Source: Nocardioides scoriae
GTDB lineage: Bacteria; Actinomycetota; Actinomycetes; Propionibacteriales; Nocardioidaceae
DNA: 64,000 nt
Assembly (NCBI RefSeq): GCF_900104965.1
Contig: NZ_LT629757.1
Coordinates: forward strand, 62,001-126,000
Direction: 5' to 3'
Shown in pieces: positions 1-8,467 of this stretch. The first letter of the stretch is position 1, and every line of letters begins with the position of its first letter. The position numbers were made by a program, and so were the translations under genes. The notes under the pieces were generated by a model. The model ran no database searches, had not been told where the DNA came from, and was given only the letters and a program-made list of their open reading frames with translations.

Positions 1-751
1 CGTCGACGCGCTCATCGCCATCGGCGGCGAGGACACCCTGGGCGTGGCCACGAAGCTGCACGACCTCGGCGTCCAGGTCGTGGGCGTGCCCAAGACGATC
101 GACAACGACCTCAACGCCACCGACTTCACCTTCGGCTTCGACACGGCCGTCAACATCGCCATGGAGGCGATCGACCGGCTCCACACCACCGCCGAGTCCC
201 ACCACCGGGTGCTCGTCGTCGAGGTGATGGGCCGCCACGCCGGCTGGATCGCGCTGCACGCCGGCATGTCCGGCGGCGCCAACGTGGTGCTGATCCCCGA
301 GAAGCCCTTCGACATCGAGCAGGTCTGCGCGCTGGTCGAGCGCCGCTTCGAGGACCACTACGCCCCGATCCTCGTCGTGTCCGAGGGCGCCGTGCCGGTG
401 GAGGGCGGCGAGATGAGCCTGGTGTCGGGGGAGAAGGACGCCTTCGGCCACGTCCGCCTCGGCGGCATCGGCGACCGGCTCGCCAGCGAGATCGAGCACC
501 GCACCGGCAAGGAGGCCCGCGCGGTCGTGCTCGGCCACGTCCAGCGCGGCGGCACCCCGACCGCCTTCGACCGCTGGCTGGCCACCCGCTTCGGCCTGCA
601 CGCCATCGACGCCGTCCACGACGGCGACTTCGGCACGATGATGGCGCTGCGCGGCACCCGCATCGAGCGCGTCCCGCTCATCGAGGGCACCGGCGAGCTC
701 AAGCTCGTCGACCCCCAGGAGTACGCCGAGGCCGAGGTCTTCTTCGGCTGA
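1..751 (+). CDS. pfkA: Phosphofructokinase, 3' part, predicted PPi-dependent
   Basis: Phosphorylates fructose 6-phosphate to the 1,6-bisphosphate in cytosolic glycolysis. The 5' end lies outside the window; the reading frame is open from base 2 and ends at TGA 749-751, leaving about 249 residues. The first visible residues contain GGEDTLG, followed by PKTIDNDL, whose TIDND aspartate is the catalytic base, and by VEVMGRHAGW of the sugar-phosphate site. The Asp after GGE and the Lys in PKTIDND sit at positions that in this family separate PPi-dependent enzymes (Asp, Lys) from the E. coli ATP enzyme (Gly, Gly). I therefore infer PPi as phosphoryl donor, as in the Amycolatopsis-type enzyme. A GTG at 44 opens a shorter reading, but the motif before it shows the gene starts upstream. 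Confidence 0.93.
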   Translation, partial: VDALIAIGGEDTLGVATKLHDLGVQVVGVPKTIDNDLNATDFTFGFDTAVNIAMEAIDRLHTTAESHHRVLVVEVMGRHAGWIALHAGMSGGANVVLIPEKPFDIEQVCALVERRFEDHYAPILVVSEGAVPVEGGEMSLVSGEKDAFGHVRLGGIGDRLASEIEHRTGKEARAVVLGHVQRGGTPTAFDRWLATRFGLHAIDAVHDGDFGTMMALRGTRIERVPLIEGTGELKLVDPQEYAEAEVFFG

Positions 752-896
752 GCCGGCGGTCGGGTCCCCCGGGGGCACGACGGTCGGTGGCGCACCAGGT
801 TTCGCCCGTGTGACGTCTCCGCGCGTCGTGCGTGCAGGTACTGGTCGTCGGGCGCGTCGTGGTCCACGATGACCAGACGTCGTCACGGAGGTCGCC

Positions 897-2348
897 ATGT
901 CCAGCACCACGTCCGAGCAGAGCACCGAGGACCAGCCCGACCTCAAGCGGGTGATGGGTCCCGGCTTGCTGCTGCTGTTCATCGTCGGCGACATCCTGGG
1001 CGCGGGCGTGTACGCCGTGACCGGCCGCCTCGCGGGCCAGGTCGGCGGCATCGCCTGGCTGCCCTTCCTGGTGGCGTTCGCGGTCGCCACGCTGACGGCG
1101 TTCTCCTACCTCGAGCTGGTGTGCAAGTACCCCCGGGCCGCCGGCGCCGCGCTCTACACGCACAAGGCCTTCGGCATCCACTTCGTGACCTTCCTGGTGG
1201 CCTTCACCGTGATGGCCTCGGGCATCACCAGCGCCTCGACGTCGTCGGGGCTGCTGTCGAGCAACCTGCTGATCGGGCTCAACGAGATCTCCGGGGCGGT
1301 GCCGACCGGTGACACCGCCACCCTGCTGGTGGCGCTGGCCTTCATGGTCGTGCTCGCGCTGATCAACCTGCGCGGCGTGGGGGAGAGCGTGAAGTTCAAC
1401 GTCGTGCTCACCCTGATCGAGATGACCGCACTGGCCATCGTCATCGCCATCGGCTTCGTGGCCATCGGCGGCGGCAACGGCGCGCTCGACCGGATCACCG
1501 TCTTCGAGAACCCCGACGACAAGGGCCTGTTCGCGGCCGTCACCGTGGCGACGGCCATCGCGTTCTTCTCGATGGTCGGCTTCGAGGACTCGGTCAACAT
1601 GGTCGAGGAGACCAAGGACCCGGCCCGGATCTTCCCGCGGATGATGTTCACCGGGCTCGGCATCGCGGTGCTGATCTACATGCTGGTGGCCGTCTCGGTC
1701 GTCGCCGTGATCCCCGCCGGCGACATCGCCAACCCGCAGAACCCCGAGGCCGGCATCCTGCTCGACGTCGTCCGGGTGGGCGCCCCCAACCTGCCGATCG
1801 ACAGCATCTTCCCGTTCCTCACGGTCTTCGCGGTCGCCAACACCGCCCTCATCAACATGCTCATGGCCAGCCGGCTGGTCTACGGCATGGCCAGCCAGCA
1901 GGTGCTGCCCAAGGCGCTGGGCAAGGTCTCCAAGCGCAGCCGGGCGCCCTGGGCCGCGATCGCCTTCACCACGACGCTCGCGCTCGTGCTGATCGTGGTG
2001 GTCCGGCTGCAGGCGGAGAACACCGTCGTGGCCGCCCTGTCGGGCACCACCGCGCTGCTGCTGCTCGCGGTGTTCACCATCGTCAACGTGACCGTGCTGG
2101 TGCTGCGCCGCGACCCCACCCCGGAGGGCCACTTCCGCGCCCCCACGGTCGTGCCGGTCATCGGTGCCCTCTCGTGCGCCTACCTGCTCGGCCCGTGGGC
2201 GCGGCTGGAGGCCGACATGATCCAGTACCAGATCGCCGGCGGCCTGCTGGCGCTCGGCGTCGCGCTCTGGGCGGTCACCGTCGTGGTCAACAAGCTGACC
2301 GGCACCGACCCGACCCAGTTCGAGGACGTCAGCCAGCTCGGCGGCTGA
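897..2348 (+). CDS. APC-family amino acid permease
   Basis: Predicted 483-aa integral membrane transporter of the amino acid-polyamine-organocation superfamily. The N-terminus has the family's first helix with the unwound glycine segment (GDILGAGVYAVTGR, near residues 32-45), and about twelve hydrophobic segments follow, with a conserved FFSMVGFEDSVNMVEE segment near residue 225. ATG 897 is preceded by GGAGG at 887-891, which fixes the start. It stands alone between pfkA and the DAHP synthase gene, with 145 bp upstream. Substrate cannot be told from sequence; amino acids or amines are likely. No partner binding protein is nearby, as expected for this secondary-transporter family. Confidence 0.9.
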   Translation: MSSTTSEQSTEDQPDLKRVMGPGLLLLFIVGDILGAGVYAVTGRLAGQVGGIAWLPFLVAFAVATLTAFSYLELVCKYPRAAGAALYTHKAFGIHFVTFLVAFTVMASGITSASTSSGLLSSNLLIGLNEISGAVPTGDTATLLVALAFMVVLALINLRGVGESVKFNVVLTLIEMTALAIVIAIGFVAIGGGNGALDRITVFENPDDKGLFAAVTVATAIAFFSMVGFEDSVNMVEETKDPARIFPRMMFTGLGIAVLIYMLVAVSVVAVIPAGDIANPQNPEAGILLDVVRVGAPNLPIDSIFPFLTVFAVANTALINMLMASRLVYGMASQQVLPKALGKVSKRSRAPWAAIAFTTTLALVLIVVVRLQAENTVVAALSGTTALLLLAVFTIVNVTVLVLRRDPTPEGHFRAPTVVPVIGALSCAYLLGPWARLEADMIQYQIAGGLLALGVALWAVTVVVNKLTGTDPTQFEDVSQLGG

Positions 2349-2400
2349 CCCGGGGAGGTCCACCGGACGACGCCGGTTCGGCCGGGCGGTCGGCGCGCCG

Positions 2401-2406
2401 TACCCT
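2401..2406 (+). promoter_or_regulatory. Probable -10 hexamer of a leaderless aroG mRNA
   Basis: TACCCT fits TANNNT and ends 6 nt before GTG 2413, so transcription would begin at or next to the start codon. No Shine-Dalgarno lies in between. No convincing -35 is visible. Confidence 0.5.
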
Positions 2407-2412
2407 TGTGCG

Positions 2413-3756
2413 GTGTCTGGTCAGTCCGTCCCCACGCTCGCCGAGCTCCACGCGCTGGGCCCCGCCCAGCAGCCCACCTACCCCGACCGCGCGTCCGTCG
2501 ACGCGGCGGTGGCCAAGCTGCGCAAGATGCCGCCGCTGGTCTTCGCCGGCGAGTGCGACGACCTCAAGGCCAAGCTGGCCGCGGTCACGCGCGGGGAGGC
2601 GTTCCTGCTCCAGGGCGGTGACTGCGCGGAGACCTTCGACGGCGTGACGGCCGACAACGTGCGCAACAAGCTGCGCGTGCTGCTCCAGATGGCCGTCGTG
2701 CTGACGTACGCCGCCTCGGTGCCGGTCGTGAAGCTGGGCCGCCTGGCCGGGCAGTACGCCAAGCCGCGGTCCTCGGACCTGGAGACCCGCGACGGCGTCA
2801 CGCTGCCGGCCTACCGCGGCGACGCGGTCAACGGGTTCGAGTTCACCGAGGCGTCGCGGGTCCCCGACCCGCAGCGGCTGGTCGACGTCTACAACTCCTC
2901 GGCCGCCACCCTCAACCTGGTGCGCGCCTTCGTCACCGGCGGCTACGCCGACCTGCGCCAGGTGCACACCTGGAACACCGACTTCGTCCTCGGGTCCGAG
3001 GTGGGCCGCCGCTACGAGCAGCTCGCCGCCGAGATCGACAAGGCGATGTCCTTCATGGAGGCCATCGGCGTCGACGTCGAGGAGCTGCGCCGGGTCGACT
3101 TCCACTCCAGCCACGAGGCGCTGGTGCTGGAGTACGAGCACGCCCTGACCCGCATCGACAGCCGCACCCAGCTGCCCTACGACGTCTCGGGCCACTTCGT
3201 GTGGATCGGCGAGCGCACCCGCCAGCTCGACGGCGCGCACGTCGAGATGATGAGCCGCATCGCCAACCCGATCGGCGTCAAGCTCGGGCCCACCACGAGC
3301 GCCGACGACGCGATCGCGCTGGCCGCCAAGCTCAACCCGACCAACGAGCAGGGCCGGCTCACCTTCATCACCCGCATGGGCGCGGGCAAGATCCGCGAGC
3401 ACCTGCCGCCGCTGCTGGAGAAGGTGCACGCCGCGGGCGTCGAGGTCGCGTGGGTCTGCGACCCGATGCACGGCAACACCTTCGAGGCCTCCTCGGGCTA
3501 CAAGACCCGTCGCTTCGAGGACGTCATCGAGGAGGTCCAGGGCTTCTTCGACGTGCACCGCTCCGTCGGCACCTGGCCCGGCGGCCTCCACGTCGAGCTG
3601 ACCGGTGACGACGTCACCGAGTGCGTCGGCGGCGGCGAGGACGTCCTCGAGTCGGACCTGTCCGACCGCTACGAGTCGGTCTGCGACCCGCGGCTCAACC
3701 GGGTGCAGAGCCTCGAGCTGGCGTTCCTGGTCGCGGAGATGCTCCGGAAGGCCTGA
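2413..3756 (+). CDS. aroG: Class II DAHP synthase
   Basis: Condenses phosphoenolpyruvate and erythrose 4-phosphate to DAHP, the first step of the shikimate pathway. The 447 residues match the plant-like class II (AroA-II) family along their length. Predicted metal ligands are visible: C71 in QGGDCAETF, H353 in CDPMHGNT, E395 in HVELTG and D425 in SVCDPRLN. Phosphate-binding arginines occur in GQYAKPRSS. The mycobacterial homologue Rv2178c is allosterically inhibited by aromatic amino acids and partners a small AroQ chorismate mutase; whether that holds here is unknown. GTG 2413 gives the normal family N-terminus. A second, unrelated DAHP synthase lies at 11597-12622 on the other strand. Confidence 0.96.
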   Translation: MSGQSVPTLAELHALGPAQQPTYPDRASVDAAVAKLRKMPPLVFAGECDDLKAKLAAVTRGEAFLLQGGDCAETFDGVTADNVRNKLRVLLQMAVVLTYAASVPVVKLGRLAGQYAKPRSSDLETRDGVTLPAYRGDAVNGFEFTEASRVPDPQRLVDVYNSSAATLNLVRAFVTGGYADLRQVHTWNTDFVLGSEVGRRYEQLAAEIDKAMSFMEAIGVDVEELRRVDFHSSHEALVLEYEHALTRIDSRTQLPYDVSGHFVWIGERTRQLDGAHVEMMSRIANPIGVKLGPTTSADDAIALAAKLNPTNEQGRLTFITRMGAGKIREHLPPLLEKVHAAGVEVAWVCDPMHGNTFEASSGYKTRRFEDVIEEVQGFFDVHRSVGTWPGGLHVELTGDDVTECVGGGEDVLESDLSDRYESVCDPRLNRVQSLELAFLVAEMLRKA

Positions 3757-3757
3757 G

Positions 3758-4162
3758 GTGCCCCGCACCTACGCCCTGGTGGGCGACCACCTGGAGTTCT
3801 GGCGCGAGCGCCACCTGTGCACCGTGACCACGCTGCGGCGCGACGGCTCGCCCCACGTGGTCCCGATGGGGATCGCGGTCGACCCCTCCTCCGACGGCGC
3901 GGGCGGCTTCGCCTGGGGCATCACCTCGGCCACCTCGCAGAAGGTCGCCAACCTGCGCGCCGGCGGCGACCCGCGGGTGGCGGTGTGCCAGGTCGACCGG
4001 GGCCGCTGGTCCACGGTCGAGGGCGTGGCCGAGGTCCTCGACGACCCGGACGCCGTGGCCGAGGCCTGCCGCCGCTACGCCGAGCGCTACCGCCAGCCGC
4101 GCGAGAACCCCACCCGGGTGGCGCTGCGGATCGCGATCACCTCGGTCATCGGCAACGTGTGA
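3758..4162 (+). CDS. PPOX-fold flavin/F420-type oxidoreductase
   Basis: A 134-aa protein of the pyridoxamine-phosphate-oxidase-like split beta-barrel fold (Rv1155-type). Visible family features are ERHLCTVTTLRRDGSPHVVPM, the strand pair that forms the cofactor cradle, then TSQKVANLRAGGDPRVAVCQVD, and a C-terminal helical segment rich in Arg. Members bind FMN or F420; which one cannot be decided here. GTG 3758 starts one base after the aroG stop, with GGAAGG at 3745-3750 as a plausible ribosome site, so it is probably cotranscribed with aroG. Its stop overlaps the next gene's start by 4 nt. Substrate unknown. Confidence 0.8.
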   Translation: MPRTYALVGDHLEFWRERHLCTVTTLRRDGSPHVVPMGIAVDPSSDGAGGFAWGITSATSQKVANLRAGGDPRVAVCQVDRGRWSTVEGVAEVLDDPDAVAEACRRYAERYRQPRENPTRVALRIAITSVIGNV

Positions 4163-4974
4163 GCGTGGCCCCGCCCGCCGGTGCCTTCGACCTCACCGGT
4201 CGGGTCGCCCTGGTGACCGGCGCCGGGTCGCCCACCGGCATCGGCCTGGCCACCGCCCGGCTGCTCGGCTCGATGGGCGCGGCCGTCGCGGTCGCCGCGA
4301 CCACCGACCGGGTGCACCAGCGCGCCGAGGAGCTGCGGCGCGCGGGCGTGCGGTCGGTCGGCGTCGTGGCCGACCTGACCGACGAGCAGGCGGTGGCGGC
4401 GGCCGTCGCCGAGGTGACCGACGCGCTGGGCGCCCCCACCGTGCTCGTCGCCAACGCGGGCATGACCAGCGTCGCCGTCCCCGCCCTGGACACCGGTGCG
4501 GAGTCCGGCACCACCACCGAGGTGTCGCTCGCCGCGTGGCACGCGTCGCTGGCCCGCAACCTCGACACCGCGTTCCTCACCACCCGCGCCGTGCTCCCCG
4601 GCATGCGTCGTGCGGGCTGGGGCCGGGTGGTCGTGGTGGCCTCGGTGACCGGGCCGGTCATGGCGATGCGCGGCGAGGCGGCGTACGCCGCGGCGAAGGC
4701 CGGCCTGGTCGGCCTGGCCCGCGCGGTCGCGGTCGACGAGGCGGCCGCCGGCGTGACGGCCAACGCCGTCGCCCCGGGCTGGATCGCGACCGGCAGCCAG
4801 ACCCCGCACGAGGCCGACCAGGCCCGCCGCACGCCCGTGGGACGCGGGGCGCACCCCGACGAGGTGGCCGCCGCGGTGGCGTTCCTGTGCTCGCCGGGGG
4901 CGTCGTACGTCACGGGGCAGTGCCTGGTCGTCGACGGCGGCAACGCGGTCGCCGAGGAGCGCGCCCGGCCCTGA
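4159..4974 (+). CDS. Short-chain dehydrogenase/reductase
   Basis: A 271-aa classical SDR. It has the glycine-rich cofactor loop ([11 protein letters not shown], residues ~18-28), the NAG motif (VANAGM, ~99), a serine strand (VVVVASVTG) and the catalytic YxxxK as YAAAKAG near residue 177, then the APGWIATG loop. The ending [11 protein letters not shown] is typical of FabG-like members. The start is GTG 4159, overlapping the preceding stop as GTGA; GTG 4165 is an alternative. It is translationally coupled to the PPOX-fold gene. Substrate is not inferable; it could reduce a beta-keto group or oxidise an alcohol. It is not in a fatty-acid gene neighbourhood. Confidence 0.85.
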   Translation: MSVAPPAGAFDLTGRVALVTGAGSPTGIGLATARLLGSMGAAVAVAATTDRVHQRAEELRRAGVRSVGVVADLTDEQAVAAAVAEVTDALGAPTVLVANAGMTSVAVPALDTGAESGTTTEVSLAAWHASLARNLDTAFLTTRAVLPGMRRAGWGRVVVVASVTGPVMAMRGEAAYAAAKAGLVGLARAVAVDEAAAGVTANAVAPGWIATGSQTPHEADQARRTPVGRGAHPDEVAAAVAFLCSPGASYVTGQCLVVDGGNAVAEERARP

Positions 4975-5035
4975 GCGCGGTCCCGCGCCCGTGTGACGGG
5001 CGTAACTCCTCGCGCTCCCACCCGTTGGTCCCTCC

Positions 5036-5938
5036 ATGCGTCGTCGACTCCTCGCCCTGTCCCTGACCGCCGCGTCGGTGCTCACCGCCGGCCTGGTCAC
5101 CGCCGCCCCCTCCTCGGCCACCGGCTCGACCGCGGGCTCGGGCGCCAGCTCGACCACGGGCACCCCCGGGACGGCGTACGTCGCGCTGGGCGACTCCTAC
5201 AGCGCCGCCTCCGGCGTGCTGCCGCTCGACCCCACGGCCCCGCCGTCGTGCCTGCGCTCGACGCGCAACTACCCCCACGTCATCGCCGCCCGGACCGGCG
5301 CGGTGCTGCGCGACGTGACCTGCGGGGCGGCCGAGACCAAGGACTACCGCGAGTCGCAGGGCCCGGGCATCGCGCCCCAGCTCGACGCCCTCGGCGCCGG
5401 CACCGAGCTGGTGACGATGACGATCGGCGGCAACGACAGCGGCGTGTTCATCGGCGCCATCACCAAGTGCGGCGCCGCCGGCACCACGACGCTCGGCCGC
5501 GGCAACCCGTGCGAGCGGCGCTACGGCAGCTCCTTCGAGGACACCATCCGCACCACGACCTACCCCGCGCTGGTGCAGGCGCTGCAGGACGTGCGGGCCA
5601 AGGCCCCCAACGCCCGCGTCGCGATCCTCGGCTACCCCTGGATCGTCCCGACCAGCGGCCGCTGCTACCCGCAGCTGCCCGTCGCCGACGGCGACGTGCC
5701 CTACCTGCGCAGCCTCCAGGCCACCCTCAACGACGCCGTCGCCCGGGCCGCGGCGGCCACCGGCTCGACGTACGTCGACCTCGACGGCGTCTCCGAGGGC
5801 CACGACGCCTGCAAGCCCCTCGGCACCCGCTGGATCGAGCCCGTCGTGGGCACCACCAACCCGGTGATCGTGCACCCCAACGCCCTGGGCGAGCGCAAGA
5901 TGGCCGACCGGGCGATGGCGGTGCTGGGGCTCGGCTGA
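5036..5938 (+). CDS. Secreted SGNH/GDSL esterase
   Basis: A 300-aa exported hydrolase. The N-terminus (MRRRLLALSLTAASVLTAG, then an Ala/Ser-rich region) is a Sec signal peptide, with cleavage likely near residue 28. The GDSL block reads ALGDSYSAASG with nucleophile S54; the oxyanion block is TIGGNDSGV; the last block is VIVHPNALG with catalytic H280. Six cysteines in the mature part suggest disulfides, as in the Streptomyces SGNH lipase/esterase type. Substrate is probably a lipid or acyl ester outside the cell. It is monocistronic, with lon starting 118 bp downstream. ATG 5036 gives an immediate signal peptide, supporting the start, although no clear ribosome site is visible. Confidence 0.88.
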   Translation: MRRRLLALSLTAASVLTAGLVTAAPSSATGSTAGSGASSTTGTPGTAYVALGDSYSAASGVLPLDPTAPPSCLRSTRNYPHVIAARTGAVLRDVTCGAAETKDYRESQGPGIAPQLDALGAGTELVTMTIGGNDSGVFIGAITKCGAAGTTTLGRGNPCERRYGSSFEDTIRTTTYPALVQALQDVRAKAPNARVAILGYPWIVPTSGRCYPQLPVADGDVPYLRSLQATLNDAVARAAAATGSTYVDLDGVSEGHDACKPLGTRWIEPVVGTTNPVIVHPNALGERKMADRAMAVLGLG

Positions 5939-6019
5939 CCGCTGCCGGTCGGTCGGGGGACCCCGGTCCCGTTCGCTCTGGGCGGACGCGCCGGCGGGAA
6001 CACCGCTTCGATCCTCGAA

Positions 6020-6040
6020 GTTGAGCACATCAGACTCAAG
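6020..6040 (+). promoter_or_regulatory. HAIR-type operator (HspR) upstream of lon
   Basis: GTTGAGC - 7 nt - ACTCAAG matches the HspR inverted repeat CTTGAGT-N7-ACTCAAG: the right arm is exact and the left matches 5 of 7. It lies 16 bp before the Lon start. A wider inverted repeat, TCCTCGA (6012-6018) and TCGAGGA (6043-6049), flanks it. HspR control of lon is known in Streptomyces; here it is inferred. Confidence 0.8.
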
Positions 6041-6056
6041 AATCGAGGACCCTCGC

Positions 6057-8417
6057 ATGACCGATGTGCAGACCCTTCCGCTCCTGTCCCTGGCCGACAC
6101 CGTGGTGCTGCCCGGGATGGTCGTCCCGGTCGAGCTCGACGCCGACACCCGTCCGGTGGTCGACGCCGCGCGGGCCGCGGCCGACGGTGACACCCCGGCT
6201 ACGCTGCTGCTCGCGCCGCGGCTGGCCGACCGCTACCCGACGTACGGCGTCATCGCCACCGTCGAGCAGATCGGTCGCCTGCCCGGCGGCGCGCCGGTGG
6301 CCGTGCTGCGGGCCGGCGACCGCGCCCGGATCGGGTCGGGCGTGCCCGGTCCCGGTGCCGCGCTGTGGGTCGAGGCCGAGCCGGTCGAGCAGGCCGCCGC
6401 CGACGAGGCCGCGACGGCGCTGGCCGAGGACTACCGCAAGGTCGTGATCGCGATCCTGCAGCGCCGCAACGCGTGGCAGGTCATCGACAACGTCCAGCGC
6501 ATCACCGACCCCTCCGAGCTGGCCGACCTGGCCGGCTGGGCGCCGTACCTCTCCGACGAGCAGAAGCGCGAGCTGCTCGAGACGCCCGACGTCGAGGAGC
6601 GCCTGACCCGGGTGCTGGCCTGGGCGCGCGAGCACTTCGCCGAGCTCGAGGTGACCGAGAAGATCAGCGAGGACGTCCGCGAGGGCATGGACAAGCGGCA
6701 GCGCGAGTTCCTGCTGCGCGAGCAGCTGGCCGCGATCCGCAAGGAGCTGGGCGAGGACGAGCCCGAGGGGGCCGACGACTACCGCGGCCGCGTCGAGGCC
6801 GCGGACCTGCCCGACGACGTGCGGGCCGCCGCGCTGCGCGAGGTCGGCAAGCTCGAGCGCGCCAGCGACCAGGGCCCCGAGGCCGGGTGGATCCGCACCT
6901 GGCTCGACACCGTCCTGGAGCTGCCGTGGTCGGTGCGCACCACCGACACGACCGACGTCGTGGCCGCCCGCAGCGTGCTCGACGCCGACCACCACGGGCT
7001 CGACGACGTCAAGGACCGGATCACCGAGTTCCTGGCCGTCCGCGCCCGCCGCGCCGAGCGCGGCCTCGAGGTCGTCGGCGGTCGCGGCTCGGGGGCGGTG
7101 CTCGCCCTGGTCGGTCCTCCCGGCGTCGGCAAGACCTCGCTCGGCGAGTCCGTGGCGCACGCCCTGGGCCGCAGGTTCGTCCGCGTGGCGCTGGGTGGCG
7201 TCCGCGACGAGGCGGAGGTCCGCGGCCACCGGCGCACCTACGTCGGTGCGCTGCCCGGCCGCATCGTCCGCGCGATCTCCGAGGCCGGCTCGATGAACCC
7301 CGTGGTGCTGCTCGACGAGATCGACAAGGTCGGCTCGGACTACCGCGGCGACCCGGCCGCGGCGCTGCTCGAGGTCCTCGACCCCGCGCAGAACCACACC
7401 TTCCGCGACCACTACCTCGAGGTCGACCTCGACCTGTCCGACGTGGTGTTCCTGGCGACCGCCAACGTCCTGGAGTCGATCCCCGACGCGCTGCTCGACC
7501 GCATGGAGGTCGTCACGCTGGACGGCTACACCGAGGACGACAAGGTCGCGATCGCGCGCACCCACCTGCTGCCGCGCCAGCTCGAGCGCGCTGCGCTGTC
7601 CGAGGACGAGGTCGTGCTGAGCGGCGAGGCGCTGCGCTCGATCGCGGGCCAGTACACCCGCGAGGCGGGCGTGCGACAGCTGGAGCGCGGCCTGGCGCGG
7701 GTGCTGCGCAAGGTGGCGACGCGGCTGGCGTCCGGCACCGAGGCCCCCGTGGCCGTCGGCGACGCGGAGCTGCGCGACTACCTCGGCCGCCCGCGGTTCC
7801 TGCCCGAGACCGCCGAGCGCACCTCGGTGCCCGGCGTCGCCACCGGCCTCGCCGTCACCGGTGCGGGCGGTGACGTGCTCTTCATCGAGGCCTCGGCCAT
7901 GGACGGCGAGCGCGGCCTGCACCTGACCGGCCAGCTCGGCGAGGTGATGAAGGAGTCGGCGACGATCGCGCTGTCCTACCTGCGCGCCCACGGCAGCGAG
8001 CACGACATCGACGTGGCACCGCTCGACCGCAGCCTGCACCTGCACGTGCCCGCCGGGGCGGTGCCCAAGGACGGGCCGTCCGCCGGCGTCACCATGGTGA
8101 CGGCGCTGGCCTCGCTCGCCACCGGACGACCGGTCCGGGCGGAGGTGGCCATGACCGGCGAGGTCACCCTCAACGGCCGGGTGCTGCCGATCGGCGGGGT
8201 CAAGCAGAAGCTGCTCGCCGCGCAGCGGGCCGGGGCCACCACGGTCTTCATCCCGCAGCGCAACGAGGCCGACCTCGACGACGTCCCGTCCGAGGTGCTC
8301 GAGGCGCTGGACGTGCGACCGGTCGCCGACGTGGGGGAGATCCTCGCGCTCGCCCTGGAGCCGGTCGCGCCGGCCGTGCCCGACACCCACCGGGCCGCGG
8401 GGTTCACCGCGGCCTGA
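6057..8417 (+). CDS. lon: ATP-dependent Lon protease
   Basis: A 786-aa cytosolic protease of the LonA type that degrades misfolded and some regulatory proteins. The N-terminal LON substrate domain occupies about residues 1-200, followed by the helical segment, the AAA+ module with Walker A GPPGVGKTS (K359) and Walker B VVLLDEIDKV, and the C-terminal Ser-Lys protease domain. The catalytic dyad is S675 in KDGPSAGVT and K716 in IGGVKQKLL, 41 residues apart (43 in E. coli). ATG 6057 follows GAGGA at 6045-6049; an in-frame GTG or TTG further upstream would run through the HAIR operator and is less likely. Heat-shock control by HspR is suggested by that operator. Confidence 0.97.
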   Translation: MTDVQTLPLLSLADTVVLPGMVVPVELDADTRPVVDAARAAADGDTPATLLLAPRLADRYPTYGVIATVEQIGRLPGGAPVAVLRAGDRARIGSGVPGPGAALWVEAEPVEQAAADEAATALAEDYRKVVIAILQRRNAWQVIDNVQRITDPSELADLAGWAPYLSDEQKRELLETPDVEERLTRVLAWAREHFAELEVTEKISEDVREGMDKRQREFLLREQLAAIRKELGEDEPEGADDYRGRVEAADLPDDVRAAALREVGKLERASDQGPEAGWIRTWLDTVLELPWSVRTTDTTDVVAARSVLDADHHGLDDVKDRITEFLAVRARRAERGLEVVGGRGSGAVLALVGPPGVGKTSLGESVAHALGRRFVRVALGGVRDEAEVRGHRRTYVGALPGRIVRAISEAGSMNPVVLLDEIDKVGSDYRGDPAAALLEVLDPAQNHTFRDHYLEVDLDLSDVVFLATANVLESIPDALLDRMEVVTLDGYTEDDKVAIARTHLLPRQLERAALSEDEVVLSGEALRSIAGQYTREAGVRQLERGLARVLRKVATRLASGTEAPVAVGDAELRDYLGRPRFLPETAERTSVPGVATGLAVTGAGGDVLFIEASAMDGERGLHLTGQLGEVMKESATIALSYLRAHGSEHDIDVAPLDRSLHLHVPAGAVPKDGPSAGVTMVTALASLATGRPVRAEVAMTGEVTLNGRVLPIGGVKQKLLAAQRAGATTVFIPQRNEADLDDVPSEVLEALDVRPVADVGEILALALEPVAPAVPDTHRAAGFTAA

Positions 8418-8429
8418 GCGGAGCTCGCG

Positions 8430-8446
8430 CCCGACCGGCGGTCGGG
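8430..8446 (+). terminator. Candidate hairpin terminator after lon
   Basis: CCCGACC, a 3-nt loop, then GGTCGGG, starting 13 nt after the lon stop. There is no U-run, which is common in actinobacteria; strength is uncertain. Confidence 0.4.
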
Positions 8447-8467
8447 GGTGCGTGATAGGCATTTCGG

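Noticed and set aside
699-2363. Long minus-strand open frame opposite the permease gene, rich in His, Asp, Gly and Arg
   Set aside because: Composition is typical of an antisense shadow in GC-rich DNA; the plus strand has a clear permease with ribosome site.
4991-5008. GTGTGACGGGCGTAAC as a possible CRP/GlxR site before the esterase gene
   Set aside because: Only the left half matches TGTGA; no TCACA half at the right spacing.
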